Source: CAYSLU01 sp964431965
Lineage (GTDB): Bacteria > Verrucomicrobiota > Kiritimatiellia > CAIKKV01 > CAYSLU01
Reading direction: 5' to 3'
DNA: 36,831 bases
NCBI GenBank assembly: GCA_964431965.1
Contig: CAYSLU010000052.1
Coordinates: forward strand, 1-36,831
Translations under genes and position numbers: made by a program
In this document: positions 15,492-22,930 of the stretch, one piece after another
Numbering within the stretch: the first letter of the stretch is position 1
Layout of the letters: the number at the start of each line of letters is the position of its first letter
The notes under the pieces: generated by a model
Databases searched by the model: none
What the model was told of the DNA's origin: nothing
Seen by the model: the letters and a program-made list of their open reading frames with translations, nothing else

Positions 15492-17525
15492 ATGCGTGCA
15501 TTGAGACACAGAGCCGGTCTTACGATGATGGAGATGCTGTTCGCGATGGCGATCAGCGCGATCGTCATGACCGCCGCCACCGGCGGCTTCCTCTACATCA
15601 TGCGGGGCGAGCGGATCAACTCGGTCCAGAACGAGCTCGATATCGACGTTCGGGTGGCGATGGGGTGGTTGAAGCACGACATGCGGCTTTCGGCGATGGA
15701 GCGCATGGTGTTCTACCCGCCGGGGCCGGGGCCCTACTCGGCTGTGAGCTTCCCGATGGCCAGGGACAACGACGGCGATGGGTTGGTCGAACTGGACGCG
15801 GACGGGAAGATCGTCTGGGACAAGACGGTCATCTACCACGTATGGAGCAACGCGCCGTCGCAGTTGCGCATGACGTCCTTCGAGCCGCGCGACAACTCCC
15901 TGACGGCGGCCCAGATGCAGGATCAGATCGCCCGGGTCGTCCTCGATGGCGGGGGCCAGAACACATTCGGCGGCACCAACGCGCGGACGCGCGTGCTCTT
16001 CGAGAATCTGTTCAAGTGGAACATCAGCGGCCGCGGCGGTCGCTACGACGCATACAGCCCCTCCGTGGAGCGGGACGTCGGAGTCAACCTCGGCGGGGTC
16101 ATCCTCACCAACGGCCCGCACCAGTTCAAGTACACCGTGGTCGGCCGGAATCCGGCCAGTTCCGGGTTCCGTGTGGGCCTGGACAGCTTCTCGGTCTCGC
16201 CCTGCGGTGTCGAGCGGGAGGCCGAAGGGCAGCTGCCGGCGTCGGCTCAGGTCGGCGCGTCGGCGTCGGCAGATCTCATGACCGAGGGGTCCTGGGGGGG
16301 CAACTACCAGCTGGCGTTCCCCGCCACCGCCACCGGCCAGTCGTTCACGCTGACCATGCGGAACGACCAGTGGGAAGAGCGCAACTTCCGCGGCACCGGC
16401 GCCCTGTGCGACGGTACGGTCGTGGAGTTCGACGAGACGCTCAGCCCGAAGGACTTCGTCGTGCGGCTCGACGGCTTGGGATATGGCTGGACGGCCGAGG
16501 ATCAGACCGGCGACGAGAGCGGTTGGCCGGTCGGCAGCGATCGGCTGAAGGGGTGCGCGGTTCGCGTGCTCCTTCGCGGAAACGACATGCTGAACGGAGG
16601 CCTGATCAAGATGGACGGCGGCAAGGCGTGGATCCTGTTCCGAGGGAATCCGGTCGGCATCATCGCGGCTTATATCGCCGAGTGCGCGTCATCGACCAAC
16701 CCCACGCCTGACACCGTGGGTCCGGCGGTTCCCCTGCTGTTCGGCAGCTCGGCATCCAAGGAGATCACATGGTCCGCATGGGCGGGCCCGGCGAACATGT
16801 CGATCAACAAGAACAAGAGCTACATCGTCTCCTACCTGATCGAGCTCGACAGCGGGTACGGCAATCCCTGGGCGTGGCGCGACGCGTCGAACACCTGCGC
16901 GAATTCCTACGTGATTCCCGCGAGCAGCAGTCCGACCGTGGCCGACCTGACAGACGCAACCTGGTCGGATCGCGGCTCGGTGATCGCCACCAACGATGTC
17001 TACGGGGCATGGATGCTATACACCTACTACAAGACCAACGGCTTCTTCACGTCGCAGATCGTGGATACGCAGGTGAACACTCCCCAGTACACCGAGATTG
17101 CCTGGTCGGCAGACCGCCCTTCCGGCACGTATGTCGGCGTGAAGGTGCGAACCGGATCAACCCCCGACATGTCGGACGCGCCGGCGTGGAGCAGTGTGGC
17201 GGCGTCGATCTCTCCCGGCAACCGCCGCTACGTACAGTTCCAGGCTCAGCTGAAGCCGGATTCGTACGGGTACTACACCCCTCGGGTAAAGGACCTGACC
17301 ATCAAGTGGGGCGGCGAGACGCGGGTCGCGGACATGGGCGCCACGATCACCAAGGGTCCCAGCCAGGGGATCTTCGAGCTGACGGTGGATGGGCAGATCC
17401 TCATGAAGGGGATCGGGATTGACCTGGATATCTACGAGGACGTGCGGGGGATCGGGACGTCGAACGTCACGCACCTGACATCCTCGGTATCGACGGAGAT
17501 CGAGCCCCGCAACAGCGGGAAGTGA
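15492..17525 (+). CDS. Oversized minor prepilin, PilW/GspJ-like (677 aa)
   Basis: Prepilin-type protein with leader MRALRHRAG, cleavage after Gly9, then 'LTMMEMLFAMAISAIVM' with Glu at +5. The next segment ('DIDVRVAMGWLKHDMRLS') is typical of PilW/GspJ. At 677 residues it is far larger than the roughly 200-350 residues usual for that family, so about 400 extra residues form additional domains. Residues 92-102 read 'DNDGDGLVELD', an EF-hand-like calcium loop. Later parts are beta-rich and aromatic and look extracellular. It could be a tip subunit presenting an adhesive domain; that is inference. It sits 22 nt after the PilV-like gene and 16 nt before the PilX-like gene. The ribosome binding site is weak. 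Confidence 0.85.
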   Translation: MRALRHRAGLTMMEMLFAMAISAIVMTAATGGFLYIMRGERINSVQNELDIDVRVAMGWLKHDMRLSAMERMVFYPPGPGPYSAVSFPMARDNDGDGLVELDADGKIVWDKTVIYHVWSNAPSQLRMTSFEPRDNSLTAAQMQDQIARVVLDGGGQNTFGGTNARTRVLFENLFKWNISGRGGRYDAYSPSVERDVGVNLGGVILTNGPHQFKYTVVGRNPASSGFRVGLDSFSVSPCGVEREAEGQLPASAQVGASASADLMTEGSWGGNYQLAFPATATGQSFTLTMRNDQWEERNFRGTGALCDGTVVEFDETLSPKDFVVRLDGLGYGWTAEDQTGDESGWPVGSDRLKGCAVRVLLRGNDMLNGGLIKMDGGKAWILFRGNPVGIIAAYIAECASSTNPTPDTVGPAVPLLFGSSASKEITWSAWAGPANMSINKNKSYIVSYLIELDSGYGNPWAWRDASNTCANSYVIPASSSPTVADLTDATWSDRGSVIATNDVYGAWMLYTYYKTNGFFTSQIVDTQVNTPQYTEIAWSADRPSGTYVGVKVRTGSTPDMSDAPAWSSVAASISPGNRRYVQFQAQLKPDSYGYYTPRVKDLTIKWGGETRVADMGATITKGPSQGIFELTVDGQILMKGIGIDLDIYEDVRGIGTSNVTHLTSSVSTEIEPRNSGK

Positions 17526-17541
17526 TTCGGAAGCGACGCAG

Positions 17542-18699
17542 ATGAACATGCATGGCACACATCGCTCTGATCGGCGCGGCGCCGCGCTTACGGTTGTCCT
17601 GATCATGGTCGTCCTCGTGCCTCTGGCCGTCGCCGCGCTTCTGTACCTGGCGCGCTCGCAGGTTCAGGCCGTGGAGCGCGCGCGGGAGTTCGCCGGGGCC
17701 AAGATGATCTCGGAAGGCGGCGCGAACCAGGCGTATAGCGTGCTCGCCACGAATTTCGCGGCCGGCGAGAACCCGGGGGCCTTTCCGCGGACTGCGTTTG
17801 CCGGCGGGGCGTACGACGTAACGGTTCAGCCGCGGGGGACGAACCGCGCGGCGATATGCGCAACCGGGGTTTTCGGGCGGGCGGTCGCGCGGACCGTGCT
17901 CGACGTGGCTCGGGTCGATGCGAGTGCGCGGTCGAACAGCCTGGCGGCGGCGTACGGGTTCGCCCTGGTGGCCGGCGATTCGGTCAGATGGAGCGGGAGT
18001 GGCCTGACGCTAGTTCGTGGCGGGCGCATTCACACAAATGGCCGCTATCGGATGGCGGGGTCGGGCGTGGTGTCGGGCGACGTGTCGTCCTGCGTGGCGA
18101 TCGAGTCCGTCGGCGGCACCTGGATCGACGGGAACGCGCAGGCTCCGGTGTGGGAAGGGGCCAGCCCCGGGAACGTCTCGGGCGTGGCGTCGACGCAGGC
18201 GGTTGCGCTGGTTCCGATCCCCGACATCGATCTGACGCCCTACTACCGATGCGCGGCCAGCAACGGGCAGGTGATATCCGGCTCGGTGCACTGGAGCGGT
18301 TCGCAGGACATCGTCGTGCCCGGCGGCGTGCTGTGGGTCAACGGGGATTTCACCTACAGCGGCTCCGGCCGCATCCGGGCCTGCATTATCGCAACGGGCG
18401 ACGTTCGGATGACCGGCAGCGGAGACCAGGAGAAGGTGGGCAGCTATCCCGCGCTGGTCAGCCGCGATGGGGACGTCCGCCTCAGTGGTTCGGGCGCCAC
18501 GCACGGGCTGATCTATGCGAAGCATGGCAACGTGGAAAAGAGCGGGGGCGGAGCCCTCGTGGGATCGATTGTTTGCGCGGGGGGATTCTCCAAGTCCGGC
18601 GGGTGGGATCTGCTTAGTTACGAGGATTCGACGCCGGTCTCTCCCGGCCAGTTTGAAGTCGGGGATATGGTCGTCGTTGTTGAAGCGTGGCAGGATTAG
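17542..18699 (+). CDS. PilX/GspK-like minor pilin with Gly/Ser-rich beta-helix domain (copy 1)
   Basis: A 385-residue protein with a PilX_N-type start: leader ending RRG (Gly13), then 'AALTVVLIMVVLVPLAVAAL'. It lacks Glu at +5, as in many PilX/GspK-type pilins. An assembly helix follows with 'ISEGGANQAYSVLATNF'. From about residue 140 the protein is a series of short Gly/Ser-rich strands ('WSGSG', 'MAGSG', 'YSGSG', 'MTGSG', 'LSGSG') that suggest a right-handed beta-helix like the DUF7305 region paired with PilX_N. It ends in 'VVVVEAWQD'. The next gene is a clear paralogue. GGAAG lies 8 nt before the ATG. GspK-like proteins cap the pseudopilus tip; a similar role is plausible. Confidence 0.82.
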   Translation: MNMHGTHRSDRRGAALTVVLIMVVLVPLAVAALLYLARSQVQAVERAREFAGAKMISEGGANQAYSVLATNFAAGENPGAFPRTAFAGGAYDVTVQPRGTNRAAICATGVFGRAVARTVLDVARVDASARSNSLAAAYGFALVAGDSVRWSGSGLTLVRGGRIHTNGRYRMAGSGVVSGDVSSCVAIESVGGTWIDGNAQAPVWEGASPGNVSGVASTQAVALVPIPDIDLTPYYRCAASNGQVISGSVHWSGSQDIVVPGGVLWVNGDFTYSGSGRIRACIIATGDVRMTGSGDQEKVGSYPALVSRDGDVRLSGSGATHGLIYAKHGNVEKSGGGALVGSIVCAGGFSKSGGWDLLSYEDSTPVSPGQFEVGDMVVVVEAWQD

Positions 18700-18726
18700 G
18701 CGTACGGTAAATTGGCAGGAGGCGAT

Positions 18727-19893
18727 ATGAACTCCAAGGGACAGTGCGGGGCCCGGAACGGCTCCACTTTGCTGACGGTCATCATTCTGGTAGTGGTCGT
18801 GCCCATGGCCGTCATCGCGGTTCTCTCGATGGCGCGCCAGCAGGCGCACATGATCGGCCGGGTGGCGGACCAGGCGCGGGCCAAGACCATCTCAGAGGCG
18901 GGTGCGAACGTGGCCTACAGCATCCTGTCGACCAACTTCGCCGCGCGAACGAACGCGACGGCCTTTCCGCTGACGTCGTTCGCCGGCGGCACGTTCGACG
19001 CGACCGTGGCTCCGGTGAGCACGAACCGCGCATCGATCAGTTGCATCGGGGTGTACGGCAGTGGGCGGTCCCGGACGGCGTTTGACGTTCAGAATATCCC
19101 GGAGCAGTCGACGAACAGCCTGCCGCCGATGACCAGCCCATTCGCGTATTCCCTGTTCTGCAACGGGTACGTCCGTCTGAACGGGACAAGCTACGTGCGG
19201 GGCGCCATGCACGTGAACAACTACGTCGACTGCAACGGGACCCTGACGTGGGGCGAGCCCACCAACATGGTGTGGATTCAGGCCAGCGGGCCGAACGGCT
19301 TCGCCACCAGCGGCGGCGGCACCATCCATGGCACCGTCCGGGCACCCGTGATCAGTTTTGCCGGCAGCATAACCGATCGCCGGGTGGAGTCGGTCCCCAC
19401 CGTTTCCATGCCCTCGATTGATCTGGCTGGGCTGTACCAGACGGCCCTCTCCAACGGACAGGTGTACGGCTCGGCGACAATCAGCGCCAAGCAGAACTGG
19501 GGCAACATACCGGGCGGTGTCCGGTGGCACAACGGCAGCATACTCATCAAGAACAACGGGGGCATTTCCTACACCGGGTGCGTCGTGGCTACCGGAAACA
19601 TTACGATCAAGGGTAACTGCAGCAGCGGGCGCAGGCGACCGATGGCAAACATTGTCAGCCGTGACGGTTCGATTGAGTTCAGCGGATCGCAGGCGACAGA
19701 AGGCCTGATCTATGCCGGTGGGGACATACAGTTCAACGGGAGTGGCACGCACCGCGGAACGATGGTTAGCGGCGGGAACATGCTGTTCAACGGGTCTGCC
19801 GCCATCATCATGGACTACATGTATTGCGATCCAGCCGAACCACTGAACAATGAGATCATCGATCACGTGGTCGTCACCGCCTGGCAGGAGTGA
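18727..19893 (+). CDS. PilX/GspK-like minor pilin with beta-helix domain (copy 2)
   Basis: A 388-residue paralogue of the preceding gene. The leader ends RNG (Gly12), followed by 'STLLTVIILVVVVPMAVIAV', again without Glu at +5. Shared landmarks are 'ISEAGANVAYSILSTNF', 'FAGGTFDATV', the repeated 'GSI/GNI' strand pattern and the end 'VVVTAWQE'. I chose the ATG at 18727 because AGGAGG (18717-18722) sits 4 nt upstream; an in-frame TTG at 18712 has no such support. It has more Asn and fewer Ser-Gly repeats than copy 1, so the surface has diverged. It is the last gene of the pilin operon and converges with the gene at 20135. Confidence 0.82.
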   Translation: MNSKGQCGARNGSTLLTVIILVVVVPMAVIAVLSMARQQAHMIGRVADQARAKTISEAGANVAYSILSTNFAARTNATAFPLTSFAGGTFDATVAPVSTNRASISCIGVYGSGRSRTAFDVQNIPEQSTNSLPPMTSPFAYSLFCNGYVRLNGTSYVRGAMHVNNYVDCNGTLTWGEPTNMVWIQASGPNGFATSGGGTIHGTVRAPVISFAGSITDRRVESVPTVSMPSIDLAGLYQTALSNGQVYGSATISAKQNWGNIPGGVRWHNGSILIKNNGGISYTGCVVATGNITIKGNCSSGRRRPMANIVSRDGSIEFSGSQATEGLIYAGGDIQFNGSGTHRGTMVSGGNMLFNGSAAIIMDYMYCDPAEPLNNEIIDHVVVTAWQE

Positions 19894-20134
19894 GCGACAT
19901 CCGCCGTTCTGCCGATACCTATCCGGAGGCTTCAGCCGAGCGGTCGGCCGTACCGTTGCCGGGATACGCGGCGAGGTCGGGATAACCATGGGTACGTTTG
20001 TGCCGCTCTGCCCGGCATCCGCTCGGCAGCGGGATGGGGCGGGGCCGACCTGGTGATGACGGGCGGTGGGCGGGGCGCCAACAGGCGGCCCGGATGGGTA
20101 AGCGGAGGAGCGGGTAGGCGAGCGGAGCCGCGCG
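19894..20134. other. Convergent intergenic region, no gene seen
   Basis: About 240 nt between the 3' ends of the second PilX-like gene and the secreted-protein gene. It is very GC-rich, with GGGCGG-type runs and a weak 5-bp hairpin CCGCT-cggc-AGCGG (20019-20032). No T-tract terminator, reading frame with a ribosome site, or RNA gene stands out. Confidence 0.4.
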
Positions 20135-20848
20135 TCACTGGCTGACGACGCGGTAATAGGCCTGCGTCCACCCGGCGGGCCAAGGGCCGTTCCAGTTGGT
20201 CGCGCTTCCGGTCGCGGTGAAGGTGTCCACATCGGACCAGTCGGCGGCCAGCGGGCTGGAGCACCTCTGAACGGTGCACGTCGATGCGATTGCCATATTG
20301 ATGAAGGATAGAGAGACTTGGTCCGCCAGTAAGTCGGCCGCCTTGCAGGCCAGGGGGCCGGGCCCCGAGGGGCCCGGGAAATACGCGCCGCGCCGGGGTT
20401 GGTACGGGCCCTCGGTGAACTGAGCCTGGCACGGCAGGCTTTCGATCACGACGAGGGTGTTGGTGTCGGGCCGGTAGGTTACAACGTGGAAAGTGAGCTG
20501 TGCGCCAGGCGGAATGGCCATCGGGACGAAGGGCACCACGAACTCAAGCGTCCAGCGGTTCGAGTCGATCGACGACTGTATCGCCGTCATCGACCAGAAT
20601 CCGGAGGGTGTGTATACTGGTTCGCGGGATGAGTAGACATCAGCGAGCCGGACAGCCAGTATGAAGTCGGGTTGGGCGAGGTGGCTCGTATTGAGAACGA
20701 CCCAGTCCCATGCGAGTTCCGTGTCGTTTGTGAGTTCGTACTGGCCGTCGGCTTCGGTGACATCGAACAGCGTGGCGGCTGTTGCCGCGGAGGCGCACAT
20801 GGCGACCGCGATCGAAGCGAGGACCTGAATGCGGGATCTACCAGGCAT
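20135..20848 (-). CDS. Small secreted protein of unknown function with C-terminal aromatic-YRV tail
   Basis: A 237-residue exported protein. Signal peptide (MPGRSRIQVLASIAVAMC..., ending near 'TAA'). The body is a beta-sandwich-like segment ('LDSNRWTLEFVV'-type strands; 'AQLTFHVVTYRP'). Residues from about 190 to the end form a tail with two Trp motifs that ends 'YYRVVSQ'. The tail resembles the C-terminal region of the giant pil-operon protein, which ends 'RTYRVLAR'. The open frame extends far upstream, but that part is antisense to the PAS gene. The ATG at 20848 has GGAAGGA about 8 nt upstream and a signal peptide directly after it. No enzyme motif was recognised. Confidence 0.75.
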   Translation of the reverse strand: MPGRSRIQVLASIAVAMCASAATAATLFDVTEADGQYELTNDTELAWDWVVLNTSHLAQPDFILAVRLADVYSSREPVYTPSGFWSMTAIQSSIDSNRWTLEFVVPFVPMAIPPGAQLTFHVVTYRPDTNTLVVIESLPCQAQFTEGPYQPRRGAYFPGPSGPGPLACKAADLLADQVSLSFINMAIASTCTVQRCSSPLAADWSDVDTFTATGSATNWNGPWPAGWTQAYYRVVSQ

Positions 20849-20926
20849 AGCGTGCGTCCTTCCGAAGTGGACCGATCCGTCAAACTCGGTACCGAACGTT
20901 TCACTTGTAGCATATAAGCACCTTCC
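20849..20926. promoter_or_regulatory. Short divergent intergenic region with palindrome
   Basis: A 78-nt gap between divergent starts. It contains the perfect 10-bp palindrome TCGGTACCGA (20886-20895), a possible operator half-way between the two genes, and an AT-rich GCATATAAGC (near 20910-20920) that could be part of a plus-strand -10 region. No full promoter could be assigned on either strand. Confidence 0.3.
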
Positions 20927-22138
20927 ATGCCATGCCGAAGCGGCGCGGGTGTGGCCATGACCGACGGGCTTCCGGTCGAGCAGAAGATGTCGCAGACGAT
21001 CCGGATCGACATCCCGCCGTCCCAGTCGGGCGCGGCCGCCGCCGGTCAGAAGACGACGGCTCCGGCGTCCCGGCGCCCGGAGCGACCGCCCCGGCGGGAG
21101 ATCGGCCGCGGGCCGATGAACGCCGACTTCCGCGAGCTCTTCCAGAGCGTGTACGACGGAGCGGTGATCACGGATATGGACGGGTGGATCCAGGATGCCA
21201 ACGTGCGGGCGGTCGAGTTCCTCCAGTCCGACCGGGCCGAACTCATCCGCATGAACATGGTCGACCTCATCTCCGGAGCGGACGACACGCTGATCTCGAA
21301 GATCCGCGAGAACCTCGAGGCGGACAAGTTCACGCTGATCCAGGCATTCTGCGTGCGCAAGCCGAAGGCGCTCTTTCCGGCCGAGATATCGGTTAACCGG
21401 GTCGTGCTGTCGCGCAGCCCGTGCCTCTGCTTTTTCGTTCGGGACGTGACGCTGCGGCGCCAGCAGGAGGAGATGCTGCGAACGGAGCACAACGCCATCC
21501 AGAACTCGGCCGAGGGCATCGGCATCGCGGATCAGGATGGGCGGCTTCGGTATGTCAATCCGGCCGCCCTGCGCCTGTGGGGTCTGGAGAGCCTCCGCGG
21601 GGTGGCCAGCCGGGATATTCGCGAGCTGTGGACCAACCGGGAGGCCGGGGAGTCGATGGTGAAAGCCGTGCTCGAGGGCGGGCTTTGGGCGGGCGACCTC
21701 GTCGCCCGGCGCGCGGACGGCGGGGAGGTTCCCATTCGCGTGTCGGCGGCCCCGAACCGGGACGCGGACGGCGAGATCCAGGGTATGGTGCTTTCGTTCG
21801 TGGATCTCACCGAATCGAGGCGCGCCGAGGACGTGATGCGGCACACGGAGCGCCAGACCGCCATGCTCGCCAGCATCGGGGCGGCCTGCCATCACTTGGG
21901 GCAGCCGGCCACCGTGATCCTCGGCGGCATTGCCATGCTGCAGAAGTTTACGAGGACCAAGGACCCGGTCGTGAAGGATCTGCTGGGCACGTGCATGTCG
22001 GCGGCGGAGTCGATGGAGAAGATCCTGCACGGGATGAACGAGACCACCGAGTACCGGACGGTGCCGTATCCGGGGCCGGCCGGCGACGACGGAAAGAAGC
22101 CGGACCGCATCCTCGAGATCGGGCACCAGGACGTTTGA
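20927..22138 (+). CDS. Two-PAS sensor with histidine phosphoacceptor-like domain, no ATPase domain
   Basis: A 403-residue soluble signalling protein. A disordered Ala/Pro/Arg-rich N-terminus (1-65) precedes a first PAS domain (about 66-180; 'VYDGAVITDMDGWIQDANVR'), a second PAS with PAC-like end (about 190-300; 'ADQDGRLRYVNPAALRLWGL', 'GMVLSFVDLTESR') and a helical dimerisation segment with an H-box-like 'ACHHLGQPATVILGG' (about 325-340). The protein ends after this helix pair, and I see no N, G1 or G2 boxes of a HATPase domain. It may receive or relay phosphate, or act through protein contacts. The start is uncertain: Met1, Met11 (20957) and Met21 (20987) are all possible and none has a strong ribosome site. 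The FkbM gene follows after 3 nt. Confidence 0.8.
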   Translation: MPCRSGAGVAMTDGLPVEQKMSQTIRIDIPPSQSGAAAAGQKTTAPASRRPERPPRREIGRGPMNADFRELFQSVYDGAVITDMDGWIQDANVRAVEFLQSDRAELIRMNMVDLISGADDTLISKIRENLEADKFTLIQAFCVRKPKALFPAEISVNRVVLSRSPCLCFFVRDVTLRRQQEEMLRTEHNAIQNSAEGIGIADQDGRLRYVNPAALRLWGLESLRGVASRDIRELWTNREAGESMVKAVLEGGLWAGDLVARRADGGEVPIRVSAAPNRDADGEIQGMVLSFVDLTESRRAEDVMRHTERQTAMLASIGAACHHLGQPATVILGGIAMLQKFTRTKDPVVKDLLGTCMSAAESMEKILHGMNETTEYRTVPYPGPAGDDGKKPDRILEIGHQDV

Positions 22139-22141
22139 ACC

Positions 22142-22930
22142 ATGAGCCAGGCTACCTTCATGCGACTCGTCGACGCGGCCGGGCTTTATCCGGCGGCGCG
22201 TGCCTTGCGCATCTGGCTGGATCACCACACGCCGTCGGGCAAGGCGACGCGGGCCCGGCTGCGCGGGTTCTACTCGCGCTTCGCCTCGCCGGGCGATCTG
22301 TGCTTCGACATCGGCGCCAACGTGGGGGATCGGACGGAGCTCCTGCTGGAAGCGGGCGCCCGGGTCGTCAGCGTGGAGCCCCAGCCCGGGTGTCTCGGCA
22401 CGCTTCGGCGGAGGCTGGGCCGGCATCCGCGCTGCCGGATCGTCGAGCAGGCGGTCGGCGCCGCACCCGGCACGGCGGAGCTGCACGTCTGCCGCTGCAA
22501 TCCGGGGCTGTCCACGCTGTCGTCTCGCTGGATGCAGGACGGGCGCCACGCCGGCGAGTACGCATGGAATGAGACCGTCCGGGTGCCGGTCACGACGCTC
22601 GATGCGCTCATCCGCGAATACGGGGTGCCCCGCTTCTGCAAGATCGACGTGGAGGGGTTCGAGCCCCAGGTACTCGCCGGCCTGTCGCAGCCGATCCCGT
22701 GGGTTTCGATCGAGTACCACCCGGAACTGGATGCGGAGTTCCGGGCGTGTCTGGACCGGCTGGCGGCAATCGGGCCGGTTCGCTTCAACTGCACGGTCGG
22801 CGACGCCACCGAGTTCCTGCTCCCGGAGTGGAGCGACGGCGCCGCGCTGCGCGAGCGGCTGTCGCGCCTAGGCGGCGGATCCGTCTGGGGCGACATCTAT
22901 GCCCGGTTCGAGTGCGGAGGAGCGGCGTGA
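22142..22930 (+). CDS. FkbM-family SAM-dependent methyltransferase
   Basis: A 262-residue class I methyltransferase. The SAM-binding motif I 'CFDIGANVGDRTELLLEAGA' (about residues 57-76) is followed by the acidic 'VVSVEPQPG', 'VEQAVGAAPGTAELHV', and the FkbM signature 'FCKIDVEGFEPQVLAGL' (about 165-181). Family members methylate hydroxyls of sugars or other small acceptors, often in polysaccharide clusters, which fits the neighbouring glycosyltransferases. The acceptor cannot be told from sequence. It starts 3 nt after the PAS gene and its stop overlaps the next start as GTGA, so the three genes look translationally coupled. Confidence 0.9.
   Translation: MSQATFMRLVDAAGLYPAARALRIWLDHHTPSGKATRARLRGFYSRFASPGDLCFDIGANVGDRTELLLEAGARVVSVEPQPGCLGTLRRRLGRHPRCRIVEQAVGAAPGTAELHVCRCNPGLSTLSSRWMQDGRHAGEYAWNETVRVPVTTLDALIREYGVPRFCKIDVEGFEPQVLAGLSQPIPWVSIEYHPELDAEFRACLDRLAAIGPVRFNCTVGDATEFLLPEWSDGAALRERLSRLGGGSVWGDIYARFECGGAA

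Noticed and set aside
18712..18726. TTG start five codons upstream of the second PilX-like gene
   Set aside because: The ATG at 18727 has AGGAGG directly upstream, and the TTG would place that site inside the gene.
22650..22675. GGTTCGAGCCCC, tRNA-like T-arm
   Set aside because: It lies in the FkbM signature coding region (Gly-Phe-Glu-Pro) and has no acceptor or anticodon stems nearby.
20849..22720. Upstream extension of the minus-strand secreted-protein frame to 861 residues
   Set aside because: This part is antisense to the PAS and FkbM genes. The signal peptide and ribosome site place the true start at 20848.
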